A stretch of 11,838 nt of DNA, from positions 1 through 11,838 of the forward strand of contig JAIDKM010000154.1 of NCBI GenBank assembly GCA_029051915.1, in the 5' to 3' direction. The notes under the pieces were generated by a model. The model saw nothing but the letters and a program-made list of their open reading frames with translations. It had not been told where the DNA came from and did not search any database. Shown in pieces: positions 6,869-11,838 of the stretch (its first letter is position 1; every line of letters starts with the position of its first letter). The stretch comes from Alistipes sp. (lineage in GTDB: Bacteria; Bacteroidota; Bacteroidia; Bacteroidales; Rikenellaceae). A program made the position numbers and the translations under genes.

Positions 6869-6906
6869 ATTTTATGTCCAAACCAAACTACCGAACCTTA
6901 TTTTTT

Positions 6907-8202
6907 ATGAAAAAGCCGCGTCTTTCTTTCTGGCAGATATGGAACCTCAGCTTCGGTTTTCTCGGCGTGCAGATCGGTTACTCGTTGCAGAATTCCAATA
7001 CCTCCACCATCTTCGAGTCGTTGGGTGCCGATTTGTCGCATCTGAGTTACTTTTGGCTCGCCGCGCCCATCGCCGGCCTGGTCATCCAGCCCATCGTCGG
7101 GCTCTTTTCCGACGGCACGTGGACTCGCTTCGGGCGGCGCGTGCCGTTCATCCTCGGCGGCGCCGTCGTCTCCGCTCTGGCGCTCGCCCTGATGCCCAAC
7201 GCTCCGTTGTTGTTGGCTTTCGCCCCGTTGGCCATGGGGGCTTTCATCCTCTTGTTCATGGACTTGTCGTTCAACGTTACCATGCAGCCGTTCCGCGCAT
7301 TGGTCGCCGACATGCTCGATGATTCGCAGAAAACCAAAGGCTACGTCGTCCAGACGTTCCTCATCAACCTCGGTGCCGTCGTGGGTGCCGTGTTGCCGCT
7401 CGTTCTCACTCGTTGCGGCATCTCCGACGAGGTCGTCCCCGGACAGGTCGCCCAGCATATCGCCTGGTCTTATTATATAGGTGGGGCCATCTTGCTCGCT
7501 ACGGTGCTCGTTACCGCTTTCCGAACGAAGGAGTATCCGCCCGAGGAGTTCGCTCTCTATAACGACGAGAGCGTCGCGGAGGTGCAGGCCAAACCGTCGT
7601 TCCCGGAGTTGATGCGCAACGTTCCGCGGGTCATGTGGCAGTTGGGCGTCGTGCAGTTCTTCTCGTGGGCCGCTTTGTTTTTGATGTGGACTTACCTCAA
7701 GCCCGCTATCTCGGGTGTCGCCACCTGCCATGGCGCATTGCTCTCGGAGGGCGAGTTGCAGACTTGGGTCGGCGTCCTGAACGGCACCTATCCCGTTCCC
7801 GCCTGCATCGCTTCGTTGTTCATCGCCGGCATCGCCGCACGCTGGGGCAACAAGCTCGTCTACGCACTGTGCCTCCTTTGCGGCGCCTTCGGCTTTGCCG
7901 GGATCTGTTTCTTGTCGGACAAGTATGCGTTGATGATCCCCATGATCGGCATCGGCGTCGCCTGGGCCGGCATTCTCGCCATGCCTTACGCCATCCTCTC
8001 GCGGGCCGTCGAGGCTCGCCGCATGGGCGTCTACATGGGCATCTTCAACTTCACCATCACCGTCCCGCAGATCGTCGTCGGTCTCACGGGCGGTCTGATC
8101 GTCAAGTACCTCTTCCACGAAAATGCCGCAGCCATGATCGCTCTGGCCGGCGCTTTCATGTTGTTGGCCGCCGTTTCGGTCTTCTTCGTCAAAGAAAAAT
8201 AG
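6907..8202 (+). CDS. MFS disaccharide (probable maltose) transporter, SLC45/GPH-like
   Basis: This 431-residue inner-membrane carrier has about 12 hydrophobic helices and should bring maltose or a similar alpha-glucoside into the cytoplasm, probably with a cation. The N-terminal SFWQIWNLSFGFLGVQIGYSLQ pattern, the GLFSDGTWTRFGRR loop (65-78) and NVTMQPFRALVADML (123-137) are typical of the sucrose/maltose transporter (SLC45) group of the major facilitator superfamily. I chose the ATG at 6907 because MKKPRLSFWQ is the usual beginning in related proteins. An in-frame ATG at 6874 (MSKPNYRTLFF) and one at 6835 would add tails not expected for the family, and 6874 coincides with the predicted transcription start. 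The next gene begins 1 bp after the stop. Maltose as substrate is inferred from the phosphorylase and phosphoglucomutase that follow. Glutamate is mostly GAG and valine mostly GTC, unlike the minus-strand genes. Confidence 0.92.
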   Translation: MKKPRLSFWQIWNLSFGFLGVQIGYSLQNSNTSTIFESLGADLSHLSYFWLAAPIAGLVIQPIVGLFSDGTWTRFGRRVPFILGGAVVSALALALMPNAPLLLAFAPLAMGAFILLFMDLSFNVTMQPFRALVADMLDDSQKTKGYVVQTFLINLGAVVGAVLPLVLTRCGISDEVVPGQVAQHIAWSYYIGGAILLATVLVTAFRTKEYPPEEFALYNDESVAEVQAKPSFPELMRNVPRVMWQLGVVQFFSWAALFLMWTYLKPAISGVATCHGALLSEGELQTWVGVLNGTYPVPACIASLFIAGIAARWGNKLVYALCLLCGAFGFAGICFLSDKYALMIPMIGIGVAWAGILAMPYAILSRAVEARRMGVYMGIFNFTITVPQIVVGLTGGLIVKYLFHENAAAMIALAGAFMLLAAVSVFFVKEK

Positions 8203-8203
8203 T

Positions 8204-8860
8204 ATGATTGCTTGTTGTATCTTCGATCTCGACGGTGTCCTTGTCGACACCGCCAAGTATCACTACCTCGCATGGGCCGCATTGGCCCGCGAGCTCGGCT
8301 TCGACTTCACGCCCGAGCAGGGCGAGGCTACCAAGGGCGTCAGCCGCATGGCGTCGCTCGACATCGTTTTGCGGGCCGGGGGCATGGAGAACCGCTTCTC
8401 TATGGAGGAGAAGGAGCGCATGGCCGCCGAGAAGAACGCCCGCTATCTGGAGTTCGTCTCCCGCATGACCGCCGACGAGGTGCTGCCGGGCGTGCTGCAC
8501 TTCTTGCAGGAGCTCAAGACCGCCGGTATCAAGGTCGTGCTGGGTTCCGCGTCGAAGAACGCCGGGGTCATCCTCGACCGTTGCGGCTTGCGCCAGTTGT
8601 TCGACCAGGTGGTCGACGGAACGCTCGTCTCCAAGGCCAAACCCGATCCCGAGGTCTTCGCCAAGGGGGCCGAGCTGGCCGGCGAGAATCCGGCTTCGTG
8701 CGTCGTCTTCGAGGACGCTGCCGCCGGTATCGAGGCCGCTACGCGCGCCGGCATGCGTTCGGTGGGCGTCGGGGGTAGCCCGCTTCTCGACAAGGCTTCC
8801 ATGCAGCTGACTTCGTTCGAGGGCTTCACTTTCGCAGATCTTTGCAACCAAATCGACTGA
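8204..8860 (+). CDS. pgmB: Beta-phosphoglucomutase
   Basis: This cytoplasmic HAD-superfamily enzyme of 218 residues interconverts beta-glucose 1-phosphate and glucose 6-phosphate. The nucleophile D8 and acid/base D10 are in FDLDGVLVD. The cap domain contains the KGVSR motif (44-48) that distinguishes beta-PGM from other HAD phosphatases. Further on are GSASKN (114-119), the KPDPEVF segment with K146, and the metal-binding FEDAAAGIEA (169-178, E170-D171). All key residues are present. It is placed 1 bp after the transporter stop and 6 bp before the GH65 gene, as expected for a phosphorolytic maltose operon: GH65 makes beta-glucose 1-phosphate and PgmB feeds it into glycolysis. All 17 glutamates use GAG. 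Confidence 0.96.
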   Translation: MIACCIFDLDGVLVDTAKYHYLAWAALARELGFDFTPEQGEATKGVSRMASLDIVLRAGGMENRFSMEEKERMAAEKNARYLEFVSRMTADEVLPGVLHFLQELKTAGIKVVLGSASKNAGVILDRCGLRQLFDQVVDGTLVSKAKPDPEVFAKGAELAGENPASCVVFEDAAAGIEAATRAGMRSVGVGGSPLLDKASMQLTSFEGFTFADLCNQID

Positions 8861-8866
8861 TACCAT

Positions 8867-11140
8867 ATGAACCAGTTCATCAAAACCGATCCCTGGAAGA
8901 TCGTCGAGGAGCGTTTCGATCCCGCGCGGGTCAAGTCGTCCGAGTCGTTGTTCGCATTGGGCAACGGCGTCATGGGCGGCCGCGCCAACTTCGAGGAGCA
9001 TTACTCCGGCGAGTCGTTGCAGGGCAATTACATCGGCGCGATCTATTATCCCGACAAGACGCGCGTGGGGTGGTGGAAGAACGGCTACCCCGAGTATTTC
9101 GCCAAAGTTCTCAATTCCGCATTCTGGATCGGCGTCGACGTGGAGATCGACGGCGAGCAGCTCGACTTGGCCGCCGTGGCGGTCGAGTCGTTCTATCGCG
9201 AAATGGATATGCGGCGCTCGGTACTCACCCGGCGGATGACCGTGCGCATGCAGAGCGGTCTCCGCGTCGAGGTCGAGGTCGTGCGTTTCGTTTCGTTGGA
9301 GCGTCGTGAGTTGGGCGTCATCCGGTATGCCGTCCGGCCGCTCGACCGGGACGCCGAGATCACTTTCTCGCCTTACATCGACGCCGACGTCCGCAATACC
9401 GACGCCAACTACGACGAGAAGTTCTGGGAGCCCGTCGCCACCGACGGCGATGCCGTGCAGAGCCGTACCAAGAAGAGCGGCTTCGACGTCGCTTGGGCTC
9501 AGCGCGTCTTCCTCGACGGCGCCGAGTTCCGTTGCGAAACCGCTCCCGAGAAAGTGCGCCATACCGCTGCCGTGCGACGCACGGCCGGGGAGTGGGCTAC
9601 TCTCTATAAATATGCAGGCATCTGTTCTTCGCTCAACCACAACCCCGAGGAGTTGATCGCCGCCGCCCGGGCCGTCGCTGCCGACGGTGCCGCCGTCGGT
9701 TTCGACGCCTTGCTCCGGGAGCAGGAGACCGCCTGGGCCGCTCGTTGGCATAGTTGCGACATCGAGGTCGGGGGCGACGATGCCGCCCAGCAGGGCATCC
9801 GCTTCTGCATCTTCATGTTGTTGCAGACCTACACGGGCGTCGATACTCGCTTGAACATCGGCCCCAAAGGTTTCACGGGCGAGAAGTACGGCGGCGTTAC
9901 TTATTGGGACACGGAGGCTTATTGCCTGCCGTTCTACATGGCTACCGCCGGCCCGCAGGTCGCCCGCGAACTGCTCGTCTACCGTTACAACCAGCTCGAC
10001 AAGGCCATCGAGAACGCCGCCAAGCTCGGGTTCCACGGCGGGGCCGCCCTCTACCCGATGGTTACCATCAACGGCGAGGAGTGCCATAACGAGTGGGAGA
10101 TCACCTTCGAGGAGATCCACCGCAACGGCGCCATCGCCTACGCCATCTTCAACTACATCCGTTATACCGGCGACAAGGAGTACTTGGCCCAGGGCGGTGC
10201 CGAGGTCTTGTTGTCCATCGCCCGTTTCTGGGCTCAGCGCATCACCTGGTCGGAGGCCCGCAAGAAGTACGTCATGCTCGGCGTTACGGGCCCCAACGAG
10301 TACGAGAACAACGTCAACAACAACTGGTATACTTCCTACATCGCCTGCTGGTGCCTGCGCTATGCCGCCGAGGCCGTGAAGTGGGTGCGGGAGAACCGTC
10401 CCGAGGCCTACGCCGCCATGTGCGCGAAACGTTCGTTCGATGAGCAGGCCGAGACAGCCGAGTGGCTCAAGATCGACGCCAACATGTACCTCGGCGAGGA
10501 TCGCGAGCGGGGGATCTTCCTCCAGCAGGACGGTTACCTTGATAAGGAGCAGGTGCTCGTCCGGGATCTCGATCCCGCCGAGCGGCCCATCAACCAGAAA
10601 TGGTCGTGGGATCGTATCTTGCGTTCGTGCTTCATCAAGCAGGCCGACGTCCTGCAGGGCCTCTACCTCTTCCAGGAGGATTTCGACGAGGCGACCCTGC
10701 GGCGCAACTTCGATTTCTACGAGGCCCGCACCGTCCATGAATCGTCGCTCTCGCCTTGCGTGCACGCTATTTTGGCCGCCAAGCTGGGTCTGATGGAAAA
10801 GGCTTACGAAATGTATCTGCGGACGTCGCGGCTCGACCTCGACGATTACAACCGCGAGGTCGAGGAGGGGTGCCACGTCACGTCGATGGCCGGGTCGTGG
10901 CTCTCGGTGGTCGAGGGCTTCGGCGGCATGCGCGTCGTCGACGGCGTCTTGTCGTTCCGGCCCCACTTGCCCGAGGCTTGGGAGCACCTGTCGTTCCGCA
11001 TTGATTATCGGGGCCGCGTGCTCTCGGTGAAGATCGGCCGCGGACATGTCGATATTTCTTGCGAAGGAGAACCCGTCGAGATCATCCTCGCCGGCGAGCG
11101 GTTGCTCGTCGAGGGATCGCTCTCACGCAACTTGCAATAA
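8867..11140 (+). CDS. GH65 maltose phosphorylase
   Basis: This is a 757-residue inverting phosphorylase that splits maltose with phosphate into glucose and beta-glucose 1-phosphate in the cytoplasm (no signal peptide). Domain order is that of GH65: an N-terminal beta-sandwich (about 1-270), a linker, an (alpha/alpha)6 barrel (about 300-690) and a C-terminal beta-sheet domain. The general acid is predicted as E478 in TGPNEYENNVNNNWYT. Other family motifs are GPKGFTGEKYGGVTYWDTEAY (332-352), CHNEWEITFEEIHRNG (406-421), the KQADV segment (591-595) and the phosphate-binding TVHESSLSPCVH (622-633). The NEWEITFEEIHRNG loop resembles maltose phosphorylases more than trehalose, kojibiose or nigerose phosphorylases, but specificity within GH65 depends on few loop residues, so a related disaccharide is possible. 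PgmB next to it supports the beta-glucose 1-phosphate product. Confidence 0.93.
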   Translation: MNQFIKTDPWKIVEERFDPARVKSSESLFALGNGVMGGRANFEEHYSGESLQGNYIGAIYYPDKTRVGWWKNGYPEYFAKVLNSAFWIGVDVEIDGEQLDLAAVAVESFYREMDMRRSVLTRRMTVRMQSGLRVEVEVVRFVSLERRELGVIRYAVRPLDRDAEITFSPYIDADVRNTDANYDEKFWEPVATDGDAVQSRTKKSGFDVAWAQRVFLDGAEFRCETAPEKVRHTAAVRRTAGEWATLYKYAGICSSLNHNPEELIAAARAVAADGAAVGFDALLREQETAWAARWHSCDIEVGGDDAAQQGIRFCIFMLLQTYTGVDTRLNIGPKGFTGEKYGGVTYWDTEAYCLPFYMATAGPQVARELLVYRYNQLDKAIENAAKLGFHGGAALYPMVTINGEECHNEWEITFEEIHRNGAIAYAIFNYIRYTGDKEYLAQGGAEVLLSIARFWAQRITWSEARKKYVMLGVTGPNEYENNVNNNWYTSYIACWCLRYAAEAVKWVRENRPEAYAAMCAKRSFDEQAETAEWLKIDANMYLGEDRERGIFLQQDGYLDKEQVLVRDLDPAERPINQKWSWDRILRSCFIKQADVLQGLYLFQEDFDEATLRRNFDFYEARTVHESSLSPCVHAILAAKLGLMEKAYEMYLRTSRLDLDDYNREVEEGCHVTSMAGSWLSVVEGFGGMRVVDGVLSFRPHLPEAWEHLSFRIDYRGRVLSVKIGRGHVDISCEGEPVEIILAGERLLVEGSLSRNLQ

Positions 11141-11181
11141 ACAACCAGACAACCTAATTATTAACTAACACAAACGGCTTT

Positions 11182-11838
11182 ATGCGAAAAATTTTAGCTA
11201 TGTGTTTGGGTGTTATGCTTTTGTGCACGATCACCCCCCCCCTCGCGACTGCACAGAACCGCGGTCTCGAGGTTAAAGGCGTCGTCGTCGACGCTTCCGG
11301 TACGCCCGTTATCGGAGCCACCGTGGTGGAGCTGGGATCCACCAACGGTACGTCGACCGACCTCAACGGACAGTACGTCCTGTCCGTCAAGGACGGTAAT
11401 TCCACCGTCCAGATCAGCTACATCGGCTTCAAGGATTGGCAGCGCGTAGCTTCTTCGGCCGATCTCGCGCGCGTCGTCCTCGAGGAGGATCTCATGTCGT
11501 TGGACGAGGTCGTCGTCATCGGTTACGGCGCCGTCAAGAAGAACGACATGACCGGTTCGGTCGTCGCCGTCAAGGCCGAGGACATCAACCGCGGCGCCCT
11601 GACTTCTCCTCAGGAGTTGCTGCGCGGCAAGGTGCCGGGCGTCAACATCGTCTCGGGCAACGGTGCTCCGGGTGCCGGTGCCGAGATCCGCATCCGCGGC
11701 GGCGCTTCGCTTTCGGCCAACAACAACCCGCTGATCGTCATCGACGGCGTGCCCGTGGCCAACGATGCCGGCCCCGGCATGTCGAACGGCCTGGCGATGG
11801 TCAATCCCAACGACATCGCTTCGTTCACCGTGTTGAAG
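11182..11838 (+). CDS. SusC-like TonB-dependent outer-membrane receptor, N-terminal part (partial)
   Basis: The first 219 residues of a SusC/RagA-type receptor, normally about 1000 residues, are visible; the frame is open to the window edge. A signal peptide covers about 1-24 with a probable cut after ATA before Q25. A carboxypeptidase-regulatory-like domain follows (about 30-102: LEVKGVVVDASGTPVIGATV and LNGQYVLSV). Next come the TonB-box region and SusC signature LDEVVVIGYGAVKKNDMTGS (107-126), then the plug domain with LLRGKVPGVNI (147-157), EIRIRGGASL (168-177) and NPLIVIDGVPV (182-192). It starts 41 bp after the GH65 stop behind an AT-rich leader without Shine-Dalgarno, and I see no promoter or terminator in that gap, so it belongs to the maltose operon. 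It should import malto-oligosaccharides with a SusD partner expected downstream. The signal-peptide codons contain nine cytosines in a row. Confidence 0.95.
   Translation, partial: MRKILAMCLGVMLLCTITPPLATAQNRGLEVKGVVVDASGTPVIGATVVELGSTNGTSTDLNGQYVLSVKDGNSTVQISYIGFKDWQRVASSADLARVVLEEDLMSLDEVVVIGYGAVKKNDMTGSVVAVKAEDINRGALTSPQELLRGKVPGVNIVSGNGAPGAGAEIRIRGGASLSANNNPLIVIDGVPVANDAGPGMSNGLAMVNPNDIASFTVLK
11234..11242 (+). repeat. Poly-C tract (C9) inside the SusC signal-peptide codons
   Basis: Nine consecutive cytosines span codons 18-21 of the SusC-like gene (ACC CCC CCC CTC). With nine cytosines the frame is intact. Losing one would shift into a frame that stops at about 11449, and gaining one would stop at 11274-11276. 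A homopolymer of this length in an otherwise mixed sequence could be a slippage (on/off) switch, a place of frequent sequencing error, or chance. Confidence 0.85.

Noticed and set aside
510..6869. Three very long plus-strand open frames (510-3356, 3391-5316, 5313-6869) opposite the minus-strand genes
   Set aside because: They are antisense shadows of radA-to-kinase genes in GC-rich DNA with few stop codons. Their proteins are rich in Arg, His, Val and Gln without motifs, and they cross several real gene boundaries, while the minus strand shows complete conserved families.
6835..6906. Longer start for the MFS transporter (ATG at 6835 or 6874)
   Set aside because: The added residues are not part of the usual family N-terminus. 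The segment overlaps the predicted -7 box and transcription start, and MKKPRLSFWQ at 6907 fits the family.
6898..11047. Long minus-strand open frames opposite the maltose operon (about 952 and 452 codons)
   Set aside because: They lie antisense to the MFS, pgmB and GH65 genes, all of which have intact family motifs. Composition is that of a shadow frame, and neither has a credible start region.
11141..11181. Separate promoter for the SusC-like gene
   Set aside because: The 41-bp gap is AT-rich but contains no TTTG / TAnnTTTG pair. The gene is better explained as part of the operon, although a promoter inside the GH65 gene end cannot be excluded.

Overview
The window is a chromosomal stretch of a GC-rich member of the Bacteroidales. 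Alistipes-like is my guess, from GC content and gene style rather than from any search. The evidence for Bacteroidota is a SusC-type TonB-dependent receptor, promoters of the TTTG / TAnnTTTG type used by this phylum, weak or absent Shine-Dalgarno sequences, a lipoprotein with an acidic stretch directly after its cysteine, and a short His_kinase/LytTR two-component pair. No RNA gene, CRISPR array, insertion sequence or integrase was seen, and no gap between genes exceeds 300 bases.

Left half, minus strand (about 6.7 kb down to 1). Two transcription units follow one another. The first is a membrane histidine kinase (LytS-like, 5298-6677) overlapping by 4 bp with its LytTR response regulator (4522-5301). 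It has a good Bacteroidota promoter at 6701-6732. The second starts from an almost perfect promoter at 4472-4503. It runs through a membrane-anchored M23/LytM-fold protein with lost metal ligands (3553-4422), dxr (isoprenoid synthesis, 2400-3551), rseP (site-2 protease, 1059-2387), a small unknown lipoprotein (528-1019) and the N-terminal part of radA (1-517, cut by the window edge). Its genes are 1 to about 39 bp apart, so it is probably one envelope/housekeeping operon.

Right half, plus strand (6.9 kb to the end). A compact operon for phosphorolytic maltose use comprises an inner-membrane MFS disaccharide transporter (6907-8202), beta-phosphoglucomutase pgmB (8204-8860), a GH65 maltose phosphorylase (8867-11140) and the start of a SusC-like outer-membrane receptor (11182 to the edge). 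The expected flow is: an oligosaccharide enters through SusC/SusD, maltose crosses the inner membrane by the MFS carrier, GH65 splits it with phosphate into glucose plus beta-glucose 1-phosphate, and PgmB converts the latter to glucose 6-phosphate.

The most interesting signal lies in the 229-bp divergent region between the kinase gene and the maltose operon. Two exact 13-bp direct repeats sit 21 bp apart, and each contains a 9-mer that fits the known LytTR-domain binding consensus at 8 of 9 positions with the canonical 12-bp spacer. They end just upstream of where the -33 element of the maltose operon would lie, and that promoter seems to have a -7 box but no TTTG. This suggests that the adjacent LytS/LytTR pair activates the maltose/alpha-glucan operon. 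Other points worth checking are the degenerate M23 domain, a nine-cytosine tract inside the SusC signal-peptide codons, and a sharp codon-usage difference between the two halves.
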